Below, piece after piece: positions 1 to 7,715 of a stretch of 59,622 bases of DNA. Numbering within the stretch: the first letter of the stretch is position 1; each line of letters opens with the position of its first letter. A program made the translations under genes and the position numbers. Below the pieces are notes generated by a model. The model saw nothing but the letters and a program-made list of their open reading frames with translations, was not told the origin of the DNA and ran no database searches. The stretch spans positions 1 through 59,622 of the IMG/VR virus record IMGVR_UViG_3300047546_002390; one strand, written 5' to 3'. This stretch comes from a virus.

Positions 1-45
1 GACCTACCTACACCCCCCCTACCACCTGTTGGGTGTAGGTAGGTC
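1..45. repeat. 14-bp perfect inverted repeat built from the 12-mer repeat
   Basis: GACCTACCTACACC at 1-14 is the exact reverse complement of GGTGTAGGTAGGTC at 32-45, with a C-rich 17-nt spacer. Each arm is one copy of the dispersed GGTGTAGGTAAG family, so this is the only place where two copies face each other. It could be a two-subunit protein site or an RNA hairpin. The hairpin GCGGAAGCCCCGC follows at once (47-59). Confidence 0.85.
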
Positions 46-130
46 GGCGGAAGCCCCGCTTTGCTTGCAAACGGGTGTGAGCTGCAGGTAGCATGATGTC
101 ACACAGCCACTTCACCTCAAGGAGAGAACA

Positions 131-430
131 ATGGCAGCAGCAAAGAAGAAGCCAGCAAAGAAAGTCGCCTCCAAGAAGGCGGTAGCGAAGAAGACGCCGG
201 CTAAGAAGGCAGTAGCGAAGAAGGCGCCGGCCAAGAAGGCAGTAGCGAAGAAGGCGCCGGCCAAGAAGGGCGCGCTCCCCCGCAAGAAGGCCAAGACCGT
301 GTCGAGCACTGCCACTGCTACTTCCACGACTACGACGACAGCCCAAGTGAAGGTAACTCCGATTACCAAGACCAGCACCACTTCGTCTATCCCGAATGCG
401 AAGGTCACCTACAAGGTCATCAAGAAGTGA
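131..430 (+). CDS. H1-like lysine/alanine-rich DNA-binding protein
   Basis: A 99-residue basic protein. Residues 1-55 are tandem AKKAPAKKAV-type repeats like the tails of histone H1 and bacterial Hc1/Hc2 proteins. These bind DNA non-specifically and could compact phage DNA or mask host DNA. The rest is a Ser/Thr-rich low-complexity stretch with a short C-terminal segment. The start is supported by AAGGAGAG 6 nt upstream of ATG. The stop overlaps the GTG start of the next gene (GTGA), so the two are translationally coupled. The repeats are also visible in the DNA as near-identical blocks at 185-270. A second unrelated-by-position H1-like gene lies at 39292-39729. Confidence 0.8.
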   Translation: MAAAKKKPAKKVASKKAVAKKTPAKKAVAKKAPAKKAVAKKAPAKKGALPRKKAKTVSSTATATSTTTTTAQVKVTPITKTSTTSSIPNAKVTYKVIKK

Positions 431-678
431 GCGCAGAGGTCAAGCTCGAGGGCGTCTCGTTTACTGACTGGATGGCCTACGGAATCGAGCAGGGGTGGTG
501 CGGTCCCCCCGTGTGCTACACGCACGACGGACTTCCGATGTCAGAGGATGAGGAAGCAGAGTTCGAGGAGCACGACCCATGTATCCATATCGTGCGGATG
601 TACGAAGACGGCGAGCACAAGTCGGCGATTGAGAGCGCCCACTCGCCTTCACAGTGGCGCAATAACTACGCCCGCTAG
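427..678 (+). CDS. Conserved small phage protein, acidic
   Basis: An 83-residue acidic protein with a GTG start that overlaps the stop of the H1-like gene (GTGA), implying coupling. The segment around residues 23-36 (GWCGPPVCYTHDGLP) followed by an acidic stretch and a CIHIVRMY block resembles a small protein I recall from many actinobacteriophages. No function is known to me. The two nearby cysteines in WCGPPVC could bind metal or form a disulfide. It is the last gene of a two-gene plus-strand unit. Confidence 0.7.
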   Translation: MSAEVKLEGVSFTDWMAYGIEQGWCGPPVCYTHDGLPMSEDEEAEFEEHDPCIHIVRMYEDGEHKSAIESAHSPSQWRNNYAR

Positions 679-843
679 GGGCAGCAGGGGCGCTTAGGGG
701 TTCTGCGTAGGCGGCGCGAACTCTTTGCTTCGGAAACTGGCACAGCCTCTCTGCGGAACGATACGTTCTCGGCCGACTGCTCTTTCTTCTTCTTACCCAT
801 TTTCCCATTTTCCCACATCCACACGGGTGTGTGCGGCAGGTAA

Positions 844-1041
844 TTAGAAGAGTGGGACGTCCATGCTGATTGGCTTGTCGGAGCAGAATTCGTGCTTATA
901 CTCATGTAGTTCCTCAACAATCCTGTTTACAGTCTTGCCGTTGGCTTTGAGCCAGACGACCGTCTTGCGTTCGACGGTGTTGTCACCTGGGCGAATCGAC
1001 CGTCCGCAGACGGCGCAAGTGAATAGTGGTGGAAGCTTCAT
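844..1041 (-). CDS. Small zinc-ribbon-like protein
   Basis: A 65-residue protein starting at ATG 1041 behind AAGGACTGAA. A longer in-frame start at 1089 would cross a copy of the 12-mer repeat and has no ribosome binding site. A CxxC pair (CAVCG, residues 9-12) and a later HEYKHEFC segment form a plausible Cys2-His-Cys zinc site. Partner and function are unknown. It lies downstream of a second minus-strand zinc-ribbon gene (1123-1308). Confidence 0.65.
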   Translation of the reverse strand: MKLPPLFTCAVCGRSIRPGDNTVERKTVVWLKANGKTVNRIVEELHEYKHEFCSDKPISMDVPLF

Positions 1042-1122
1042 TTCAGTCCTTGTATCTGTCCGATTTACGTAGGTGTAGGTAAGTCGCAAGTAGGGCTACG
1101 AGCCCGATAATGCTCGAAAACT

Positions 1123-1308
1123 TCACTTGCGCCAGTCCGTCACGAACCCATCCATGAAGTCTTCCATGGCTTCTTCTGTGCCACAAGACGAGCAAATCTC
1201 GGTCTTGTTGTCGAGCCGCGAGAGGGCCCCAATGTATGCCCCAGGGGTGTCATTATTGGGGATGTAGCCCGAACAGCGTGGGCAGATTGGCTTGGCAATA
1301 GTGGACAT
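1123..1308 (-). CDS. Small double-CxxC zinc-ribbon protein
   Basis: A 61-residue protein with CPRC near residue 9 and CSSC near residue 39, followed by GTEEAMEDF. This layout (PNN-TPGAY-GALSR-DN-TEIC) matches a small zinc-ribbon protein that I recall as common in actinobacteriophages. The ATG at 1308 has a strong GGAGGGA site 5 nt upstream. Longer in-frame extensions upstream lack one. Probably a zinc-binding accessory or regulatory protein; the target is unknown. Divergent from the SNF2 helicase. Confidence 0.8.
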   Translation of the reverse strand: MSTIAKPICPRCSGYIPNNDTPGAYIGALSRLDNKTEICSSCGTEEAMEDFMDGFVTDWRK

Positions 1309-1490
1309 GTGTCCCTCCTTGTCTAGGTACATGAGAGATGTTAGCCGCGAATCAAGAAACCCGCAACAGTTTGTTCCGGCAGCCATTCCTGTGGTTAGTA
1401 TGTGTCCAGGACCGGTGGGGCTCGCGCAACCTCTCTCCTTTCGGTACATCCCCAGTGCGAGCCCTGCCGGTTTCTACTATTCTTTACTCA

Positions 1491-3407
1491 ATGAGGTTGT
1501 ACTTAGACAAGAGTGAGATAGTTCTCGACTTCCCCTACGACCCACAGCAGGTCGCGGAACTCAAACAGATTCGCGGCGCACGGTGGGACAAGCAGTCCAA
1601 GTTATGGCGCGTACCAGTGACGTCACTAGAACAAGCCCGTGACTTCGCTATCAAGTATGACTTCGACGTAACGATTGACGTACTCACATTCAGCGCCCCC
1701 AAGCCTCGCACGGGAACAGCGAAGGTGTACCTCGACGAGGACATGATTGCCATTCGTGTCCCGTATGAGCGTGTCATCGTCAAGGCAGTCAAGCAGATTC
1801 CTGCTGTTTCGTGGAATGCCAAGAAGCACTACTGGCAAGCGCCTGCCTCTTCTGTGCTCAACGTAATGGAGTGGGCGGAGAAGTTCGATGTACCCGTAGA
1901 GCCCGAAGTGGCGGCTATGTCAAGCGAAGTGACCGCTCGTATGAACCAGTTCATCGAAGCGTCGCGCTCAACAGAAGCAGAAATCAACATACCGACTCTC
2001 CACGGCGAGTTGCTTCCGTACCAACGCGCAGGTGTCGCATACGCGTCGAGCGCAAAGCGCACGTTCATCGCTGACGACATGGGGTTAGGCAAGACACTCC
2101 AATCCATTGCGACCGTTGAGTATGTAATGGATTCGTATCCTGCTGTCGTTGTGTGTCCACCAAGCCTCGTGCTGAACTGGGTATCAGAGTGGAATCGCTG
2201 GCTTCCTGATAGGCGTATTGCGCACGTCACCAATCGCAAGGACTTCCCTGAACGTGGTTCGTACGATGTTGTTGTCATCGGATACAGCAACATTGCCCAT
2301 TGGGAGAAACGACTTGCTGGTCATCGCTCGTACATCTTTGATGAGTCGCATTACGCAAAGACACCAACCGCCCAGCGCACAAAGGCGGCGGTGAAAATGG
2401 CGAAGTCTGCTCACAAAGACGGACTAGTCCTGTGTCTCACCGGAACACCCGTGACTAATCGCCCAAATGAATACGCATCGCAGTTGGAGATTCTCGGTCG
2501 TCTCAAAGACTTCGGTGGACTGTGGGGTTTCTATCGGCGTTATTGCGCGGCGTATCAAGACAACTTTGGACAGTGGAACATCAGTGGGCACTCGCACCTA
2601 GACGAACTCAATGAGCGCTTGCGTGGCACGTGCTACATCAGGCGAACCAAAGACCAAGTTCTCGCCGAACTACCACCCGTGATACACAGCAAGGTACTTG
2701 TCGAGGGGAACTCGACGACGATGAAAGAGTATGTCAAGGCGGAGAAAGACATTCTGCTGTACATCGCAGAACGAGCACGACAACTCGCAATAGAGCAAGG
2801 CAAGCCTTCATACGGGGCAGCAATAGCCGCCATGATTAGGGCAGAGGCAAATGAACACCTCGTTCGCCTGTCAGTGCTTCGCAAGATTGCCGCCAAAGCA
2901 AAGATGGAAGTAGCAGAGGAGTGGATAAATGCTCGAATCGAAAACGGCAAGAAAGTTGTTGTCGCTGCTCACCACCGTGACATCGTTGATGAACTCGCTC
3001 GTAAATACGGCAATCTTCGCATTCAGGGTGGCATGGCGGTCGAGGAAGTGGAAGCGAATAAGGCTCGTTTTCAGAACGAGAGCGTGGAGAGCGCGCCTGT
3101 CATGGTTCTGTCAATACAAGCGGCAAAGACGGGACACACCCTGACAGCCGCAGAGGAGTGTTTGTTCTTAGAACTACCGTGGACACCCGCCGATGTAGAC
3201 CAAACATACAGTCGCCTTCATCGTATTGGACAAAAAGGAAGCGTCACCGCTACCTACATGCTTACTTCGGGAACGATAGACGAAGAAATCTACGACATCA
3301 TTGAGGCAAAGAGGTCAGTGGTAGACGCCGCAGTCGAAGGTGGAAGTGTAGGTAACTCTGATTTGTCTACAAAGATGATTATGGGAATGCTCGACAAACT
3401 GTTCTAG
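1491..3407 (+). CDS. SNF2-family DNA helicase with tandem HARP-like repeats
   Basis: A 638-residue protein. Two similar N-terminal modules (about residues 7-50 and 80-125) each have a basic/aromatic pattern ending in LWRVP or HYWQAP. They resemble the HARP/annealing-helicase domain of SMARCAL1-type enzymes. The SNF2 ATPase core follows: DMGLGKT (Walker A, about 196), DESH (about 284), LTGTP, and the C-terminal lobe with TGHTLTAA and HRIGQKG (about 577). Annealing helicases rewind ssDNA and remodel forks, so a role in phage replication or recombination is likely. ATG 1491 was chosen because the repeat homology starts right after it and earlier codons look non-coding. The 3' end overlaps the convergent gene by 4 nt. 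Confidence 0.9.
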   Translation: MRLYLDKSEIVLDFPYDPQQVAELKQIRGARWDKQSKLWRVPVTSLEQARDFAIKYDFDVTIDVLTFSAPKPRTGTAKVYLDEDMIAIRVPYERVIVKAVKQIPAVSWNAKKHYWQAPASSVLNVMEWAEKFDVPVEPEVAAMSSEVTARMNQFIEASRSTEAEINIPTLHGELLPYQRAGVAYASSAKRTFIADDMGLGKTLQSIATVEYVMDSYPAVVVCPPSLVLNWVSEWNRWLPDRRIAHVTNRKDFPERGSYDVVVIGYSNIAHWEKRLAGHRSYIFDESHYAKTPTAQRTKAAVKMAKSAHKDGLVLCLTGTPVTNRPNEYASQLEILGRLKDFGGLWGFYRRYCAAYQDNFGQWNISGHSHLDELNERLRGTCYIRRTKDQVLAELPPVIHSKVLVEGNSTTMKEYVKAEKDILLYIAERARQLAIEQGKPSYGAAIAAMIRAEANEHLVRLSVLRKIAAKAKMEVAEEWINARIENGKKVVVAAHHRDIVDELARKYGNLRIQGGMAVEEVEANKARFQNESVESAPVMVLSIQAAKTGHTLTAAEECLFLELPWTPADVDQTYSRLHRIGQKGSVTATYMLTSGTIDEEIYDIIEAKRSVVDAAVEGGSVGNSDLSTKMIMGMLDKLF

Positions 3408-3856
3408 TCGTTTGTCTGTGTCGTATCTTCCGTCTCGATACCAGTGATGATTTCCTGAGCAATCAACTTGGCGTACTTGCGACGCAGACGCCAAATCTTG
3501 CGATTCATCTCGATTAGTTCCTTGCTCATGCGAGCTTTGATGATTGCGTCATCATCGAACACGCCATGAATGTTAAACAGTGCGTCATGTAGTTCTGTGT
3601 CCTCGATGAGAATGTCGGAAATCCAGCCAGCACGGTTGTCAATAGCCATCATCAACTCGCACATTCCCTCGACACCAAACTCATCGTAGAGTCGATTGAC
3701 AACGATGTTACAAAAGTGACTTCTGTACAACCTTTGTGCCTTCTGTGACTGCGACATGAACTCTGATAGCCATACTGCTAGTTCTGCGCTCGAACGCTCT
3801 TGTCCGTCGTCATAGGCAGAGTCGATGAAATCTTCGTCATCTCCGTCATCGTTCAT
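3404..3856 (-). CDS. Hypothetical acidic/helical protein
   Basis: A 150-residue protein not assigned to a family. It has a very acidic N-terminus (about the first 15 residues), a predicted helical middle with LYDEFGVEGMCELMMAID, and a basic IWRLRRKYAK segment near residue 125. ATG 3856 is preceded by GGGAGAGACGTC, a good ribosome binding site. It converges with the SNF2 gene, overlapping by 4 nt. It lies 53 nt downstream of no other gene; the DUF932 gene is downstream on the same strand. No membrane segment is seen. Confidence 0.65.
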   Translation of the reverse strand: MNDDGDDEDFIDSAYDDGQERSSAELAVWLSEFMSQSQKAQRLYRSHFCNIVVNRLYDEFGVEGMCELMMAIDNRAGWISDILIEDTELHDALFNIHGVFDDDAIIKARMSKELIEMNRKIWRLRRKYAKLIAQEIITGIETEDTTQTND

Positions 3857-3909
3857 GACGTCTCTCCCTCACTGCTAGAACTGTACACAAATGATAACAG
3901 CAGTGGACA

Positions 3910-4935
3910 TCATACTGCTGACAAGAGATAGTCCTGCGCCTTTACCTTTGCTCTTGATACCCACGAGTTCGCACTCATAGACGCAAGTGCTCGTTCTGTC
4001 AGTGTTGCGTCACGATAGTGGTCGAGATACTCGCCGACAGCATTGACGAGCGACCAGCCGTTGTACCCGTAGTTCTTCGCATTGTTGTCGTTTGCGTACA
4101 CAGCACGAACGAGCGCGACTACTTCTTCACGGTTCTTTTGCTGACGCTCTGTTGCGTCTTTTGCTAACGGAAACACTGCGTCAAGTGTCTTGTCGAGAAT
4201 CGGAGATGACGCAGGAACTTTGATTGACAACAGTTGTTCTGCCGTTCGTGCGAACTCACGAGCCCATGCGCTCGAAATGTTGAGAACTTCATTCGCTTGC
4301 TCGATTGCTCTGTCTGCGTTTCGTGTGTGACGAGCAGTGAATACTCGCTTAGCAGATGAAACGCCTGCGATTACAGTGTTCTTACACACGGCACGAATAC
4401 TCGTGTTTGCGAATGTGATTGCCGTCTTTCCGTCATGTCCGTTGTGAACGAGCAGATAACGCTCGATTGAGTCGTTGATTCCATACGGGTCAATAACGAG
4501 CGCACCCATGTCAATAGATGCGAAAAACTCACGCCCACTGTGTAGAACTCCACAAGTGTCCACAACTGCGTCACCGCCTGACGCACCAACGATGTCGAGC
4601 GCATAGTCAAGACATTCCTTGTTTTGCTGAACGACATAGCGTGTGCCGACAGTAGCGAGTCCGTCGAACGAACCGTCTGCGTTCACTCGTACTGTTGCCC
4701 GTGAATCGGGAACGAGAATCGGTGTTCCGTCAGGCTGACGGATTGGTTCACCGTTGTCGTCACACACGGCGACTCGTGTCGTCACCACATCAAAATCAGC
4801 TTGCGCCGCATTGAGCATTGCCTCTGCGGTTTGTAGCCCTTTCATGGGTTTCCCGAGTCTGTGCCACGGGATTTCTCTATCCGCATACGCCATGCGCACT
4901 GTGCCATCTTCGTTGATTTCTAGTTGGTGAGCCAT
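3910..4935 (-). CDS. DUF932 / TIGR03299 phage-plasmid protein
   Basis: A 341-residue protein with the hallmarks of the DUF932/TIGR03299 family: an N-terminal WHRLGKP block (about residue 24), a central VGTRYVVQQN block, GREFFASIDM, and FANTSIRAVCKNT (about residue 180). Family members are common on phages and plasmids and are usually near replication or recombination genes; the biochemical role is unsettled. ATG 4935 is preceded by CGGAGACACA. The palindrome-like GATAAATCTATCTGAAA lies about 30 nt upstream and has a near-identical copy at 12398, so the gene may be under a shared repressor. Confidence 0.85.
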   Translation of the reverse strand: MAHQLEINEDGTVRMAYADREIPWHRLGKPMKGLQTAEAMLNAAQADFDVVTTRVAVCDDNGEPIRQPDGTPILVPDSRATVRVNADGSFDGLATVGTRYVVQQNKECLDYALDIVGASGGDAVVDTCGVLHSGREFFASIDMGALVIDPYGINDSIERYLLVHNGHDGKTAITFANTSIRAVCKNTVIAGVSSAKRVFTARHTRNADRAIEQANEVLNISSAWAREFARTAEQLLSIKVPASSPILDKTLDAVFPLAKDATERQQKNREEVVALVRAVYANDNNAKNYGYNGWSLVNAVGEYLDHYRDATLTERALASMSANSWVSRAKVKAQDYLLSAV

Positions 4936-4960
4936 TGTGTCTCCGTCTCTCTATCTCGTA

Positions 4961-4977
4961 GATAAATCTATCTGAAA
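4961..4977. promoter_or_regulatory. Operator-like sequence GATAAATCTATCTGAAA
   Basis: This 17-mer contains an imperfect palindrome (AGATAAATCTATCT from 4960) and lies about 26 nt upstream of the DUF932 start. A copy differing at one base occurs at 12398-12414 upstream of the lysin gene. Two copies in promoter regions of otherwise unrelated genes suggest a common regulator. Confidence 0.5.
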
Positions 4978-5176
4978 GGTGCTGTCCGTAGGGGAAGGTG
5001 TAGGTAGGTCATGCCGGAGATAGCGGGGCTCCCGCAGGGAGAAGACCCCCACGCGCCCCCACGCAACGGGGAGGCACGGCAGGTACGGTGTAGGTAAGCC
5101 ACAACGGGAAGCCTGCCCCACCCGTGGTACGCTGGCGGTGTCGGGGGGGACGGTCTCCCCCGACGAAAGGGGAGCC
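4978..5176. other. Regulatory intergenic region with two 12-mer repeats and one hairpin
   Basis: This divergent gap holds 12-mer repeats at 4997-5008 and 5087-5098, the hairpin at 5023-5035, and the promoter-like element at 5107-5130. I see no credible gene in it. Confidence 0.6.
5107..5130 (+). promoter_or_regulatory. Promoter-like element GGAAGCCTGCCC-N6-TGGTAC
   Basis: One of five copies of a bipartite element (consensus GGAAGTCTGTCC-N6-TRGTAC). It lies 46 nt upstream of the ATG at 5177 and 8 nt downstream of a 12-mer repeat. This is the most diverged copy in the first half-site. Confidence 0.6.
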
Positions 5177-5737
5177 ATGCTCAGGATTGAGACGGAGTGC
5201 GAGTTGAGGGACGGGCGCGTCCTGTACGAGGGTGAGGTCGTCCTCACGGTGGACAGCGTGGACGGCGAGTCCGTCACGGGCTGGTTCCGCCCCGACTGGT
5301 GGGACCGCAACACCGCCCGTGCGCTGGTGCTGGACACCCCGTGCCTGTACGAGGGCAAGCCCGTGCCGTGCGACGAGAACGGCGAGTGGACGAACACGCT
5401 CGCCTGCGAGTGCGCCACCTGCCTCGTGGACGAGTTCCCGTACGACGACTGGGGCTGGCACGGTGCTGGCGCAGAAGTCACCCTGACCCTCCCCGAGACG
5501 GAGGCGAAGAAGGGCGACCGCATCGTCGTCGGAGTCCTGCTCACCCGAGAGAGGCTGGAAGGCTCTGACGACCGCCACGGCATCAGCGACTACTCGCTCT
5601 CGCCCACGACCTACTGCGGAAGCATCTCGTGGGACGAGTGGCAGGCATTGGAGGCGTACGAGACGACCCGAGGCTGGCTGGCGTACGACGCACAGATTCG
5701 GGAGAACGAGAACCCGACCGAACACAGGGACTGGTGA
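5177..5737 (+). CDS. Hypothetical protein, acidic, Trp-rich
   Basis: A 186-residue protein of unknown family. ATG 5177 has AAAGGGGA 5 nt upstream; an in-frame GTG at 5138 lacks a site. The sequence has a beta-rich feel (DGRVLYEGEVVLTV, GESVTGWFRPDWW). A CECATC cluster (about residues 77-82) could bind metal, and it has an acidic character. It is strongly GC-biased at third positions, unlike genes right of 11.6 kb. It is read from the promoter-like element at 5107. No function can be assigned. Confidence 0.6.
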   Translation: MLRIETECELRDGRVLYEGEVVLTVDSVDGESVTGWFRPDWWDRNTARALVLDTPCLYEGKPVPCDENGEWTNTLACECATCLVDEFPYDDWGWHGAGAEVTLTLPETEAKKGDRIVVGVLLTRERLEGSDDRHGISDYSLSPTTYCGSISWDEWQALEAYETTRGWLAYDAQIRENENPTEHRDW

Positions 5738-6018
5738 CGGGAAGGTGTAGGTAACCCCGAAAGAGGGGAACCACACCCACCACAGGCGCACAACCACACG
5801 CCACGCCACACGCCCGAACACCCACGGCAACCCACGCCACACAGGCAGAGGGCAAACCGTGCGAAGCACGGTGCGCCAGCCCAACGAGCGAAGCGAGGCG
5901 GGAGCGACAAGAAGCGAAACGGGGCTCCCGGAGGGAGGGCAGGCACGGCCTGCGCGCACGGGTGTGAACGGCAGGTAGCGGAGTTGGAAGTCTGTCCTGC
6001 TGGTGGTACATTCGGGGC
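5738..6018. other. Non-coding repeat-bearing gap
   Basis: About 280 nt with no credible gene. It contains a 12-mer repeat (5744-5755), a C/A-rich stretch with CCACACG-type repeats (5770-5850), the hairpin at 5920-5930, the split repeat at 5959-5978 and the promoter-like element at 5986-6009. Confidence 0.6.
5986..6009 (+). promoter_or_regulatory. Promoter-like element GGAAGTCTGTCC-N6-TGGTAC
   Basis: Best plus-strand copy of the five-member family. The TGGTAC half-site ends 9 nt before the ATG at 6019, and no Shine-Dalgarno intervenes. Transcription would therefore start near the ATG, giving a leaderless mRNA. Confidence 0.65.
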
Positions 6019-7221
6019 ATGGAAGAAATCTCGTCTGCCTCACTCGCCTTTGACCTCCACACGAAGTTGGTTGAGTTCCGCAACGGCCACCCCACGGCCG
6101 ACCGCCTGCTACACCACGGCTACTACCGCGCGTTCGTGGGCGCACCCGTGGACGACACGCTCTCGCGCGCGACGTTGGAATCCGCAATGAAGGAGAGCCA
6201 CGCGTATCACGAAGTCTCGCGCACACTTGACGACGCGATACTCACCCGTGCCGACACCGTGTTCCTGACCGACGACCTGCGCGAGTTGGTGAACACGGCC
6301 GAGGCCACGATGCCCGACGAGGTTCTGTTCGCGACGGACATTTACACACCGTGCGGATTCGTCGTCATGGAGACACCCATCACGATGGATGTTCTCTCGC
6401 GTATGAAGGCGCACGAATACGACTCACTGCTTGACCTCATCGTCGCGCGAGGTGGAAGCGTGAAGGGAACGCGACTCAACACCGCACCCGACGAGTTCGG
6501 CGATTACGTCGGCGCAGAGCATTGGGATGTTCGCGCGTTCGCATGGGGAGACATTGACAGCATCAAGCCCGACGCGCTGGCCGATGTTGAGAAGAGGTTT
6601 GGGCGCAAGTCGGCCGAGTACGCGCTGGCCGAGAAGTTGCTCTTCGCATCCGATGCGGAGAAGGGCGTGTATGTTCGCGTGTACGGCACGATGACTGGAA
6701 CGACCGTAGACGGCCTGACGGTGGAGATTCCCGAGATGGGTCGCGACCTGCGACTGATGGACATCTACGCGTTCTTCTACGACGAAGATGGACTGCGCGA
6801 GGAGAAGGACTACTACGAGAAAGACCGCGTGACCGATGAGATGCTCTCCGCGTCGCTTGACAGGAAGAACACCGTTCGTCGCTTTCTCGTCGCTCTGTTC
6901 CGTCTCATGGAAGAGTATGTAGATGTAGGTAAGTCCCCTCTCCATCGCGCGCACGGCCGTCGTGCCTCGCGTGTGGGTCGCGGTGGTGACCTACGGAACG
7001 TGACGATTCTCTCCCTGCGTCGCGCGCTTGACGATGAGAGCGATGGAACAGGTGTAGGTAACAAGGTGACACTCGCGCACCTTGTCCGTGGCCACTGGCG
7101 CAACCAGTGGTATCCGTCGCAGAAGCAACACCGTGCGAAGTGGATTCGCGCACACCGTCGCGGTGGCAACGCTGGCGATGAAGTGACCGCACGGCCTCGC
7201 GTCATCAAGGTAGACCGCTAG
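6019..7221 (+). CDS. Conserved hypothetical protein with VRGHWRNQWYPS C-terminal motif
   Basis: A 400-residue protein. The N-terminal 300 residues match no family I can name. The C-terminal 60 residues contain HLVRGHWRNQWYPS and a basic HRAKWIRAHRRG segment. This is a signature I recall at the C-terminus of actinobacterial plasmid and phage proteins of unknown function; the basic tail suggests nucleic-acid binding. Two copies of the 12-mer repeat lie in frame (6922, 7051), encoding D-V-G-K and G-V-G-N, and they flank a basic segment between the two halves. The start follows a promoter-like element by 9 nt, so the mRNA is probably leaderless. Confidence 0.75.
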   Translation: MEEISSASLAFDLHTKLVEFRNGHPTADRLLHHGYYRAFVGAPVDDTLSRATLESAMKESHAYHEVSRTLDDAILTRADTVFLTDDLRELVNTAEATMPDEVLFATDIYTPCGFVVMETPITMDVLSRMKAHEYDSLLDLIVARGGSVKGTRLNTAPDEFGDYVGAEHWDVRAFAWGDIDSIKPDALADVEKRFGRKSAEYALAEKLLFASDAEKGVYVRVYGTMTGTTVDGLTVEIPEMGRDLRLMDIYAFFYDEDGLREEKDYYEKDRVTDEMLSASLDRKNTVRRFLVALFRLMEEYVDVGKSPLHRAHGRRASRVGRGGDLRNVTILSLRRALDDESDGTGVGNKVTLAHLVRGHWRNQWYPSQKQHRAKWIRAHRRGGNAGDEVTARPRVIKVDR

Positions 7222-7286
7222 CACCCGTGGCCTTACCTACACCCGTAGCAGGCGCGCTACTAGGTGTAGGTAAGTCCGAAGCGGTG

Positions 7287-7478
7287 TCAGGCGCGCTGTG
7301 CGACGATGGAGTATTCCACCGTGTCCTCTCCGATGTTCGGGGCAGGGAAGTAGAGCGCGAGGCCGAGGAACTTCTCTGCGTCGCGCTTGGAAGCGAACGT
7401 CTCATTGAGAACGGTACGGCTGATACCGCCACCCGTGAGACGCGCCACGCGCTTGATGATGAATGTTGTTGATGCCAC
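7287..7478 (-). CDS. Small hypothetical protein
   Basis: A 63-residue protein. I chose GTG 7478 because AAAGGGG lies 6 nt upstream; an ATG 42 nt further up (7520) has no site and lies inside the promoter-like element. The AAAGGG-TTCACA context is shared with the start of the gene at 8736, hinting at a duplicated leader. Basic, with FASKRDAEKFLGLALY in the middle. Function unknown. A 12-mer repeat lies just beyond its 3' end (7263-7274). Confidence 0.55.
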   Translation of the reverse strand: MASTTFIIKRVARLTGGGISRTVLNETFASKRDAEKFLGLALYFPAPNIGEDTVEYSIVAQRA

Positions 7479-7511
7479 TGTGAACCCCTTTCGTTCGGCA
7501 ACGGCCACACA

Positions 7512-7535
7512 GTACCACACATCGGACAGACTTCC
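7512..7535 (-). promoter_or_regulatory. Promoter-like element GGAAGTCTGTCC-N6-TGGTAC
   Basis: Minus-strand copy of the five-member family, 34 nt upstream of the GTG at 7478. The TGGTAC half is at 7512-7517 and the GGAAGTCTGTCC half at 7524-7535. Confidence 0.65.
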
Positions 7536-7715
7536 CGAGTGGTGTTGTGCGCTATGGCAGGAGCCCCGCTCCTGACGCCCTCACTGCGTTCGGTTGTCCT
7601 CAACTCCGATGGTGAGTGTCGCGCGGAATGTGTGTAGGTAAGCGCGAAACACCGTGCCGACACTTACCTACACCTAAGTAGATGAGTGCCGACACGGTGC
7701 GCGTCGTGTACCGAG
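7536..7715. other. Gap with two facing 12-mer repeats and a 7-bp hairpin
   Basis: Holds the perfect hairpin CAGGAGC/GCTCCTG (7558-7574) and two 12-mer repeats in opposite orientation (7631-7642 and 7663-7674). These are flanked by the short inverted repeat CACCGTGCCGACA/TGCCGACACGGTG (7650 and 7687 areas, direct and inverted parts mixed). No gene seen. Confidence 0.5.

Larger units (their letters stand above)
72..5978 (+). repeat. Second repeat family, CGGGTGTG-N2-C-N-GCAGGTAN (3 copies)
   Basis: Copies at 72-91, 824-843 and 5959-5978, all on the plus strand. Each looks like the 12-mer GGTGTAGGTAAG split by a 7-nt insertion (GGTGT-N7-AGGTAN). The third copy lies just upstream of the promoter-like element at 5986. 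The first lies 40 nt upstream of the H1-like gene. The second lies between the convergent genes ending at 678 and 844. Confidence 0.7.

Noticed and set aside
5009-6226. A 405-codon minus-strand frame opposite the 5177 and 6019 genes
   Set aside because: Long only because the GC-rich plus-strand genes leave few stops. It has no ribosome site or family match and crosses two promoters and repeats.
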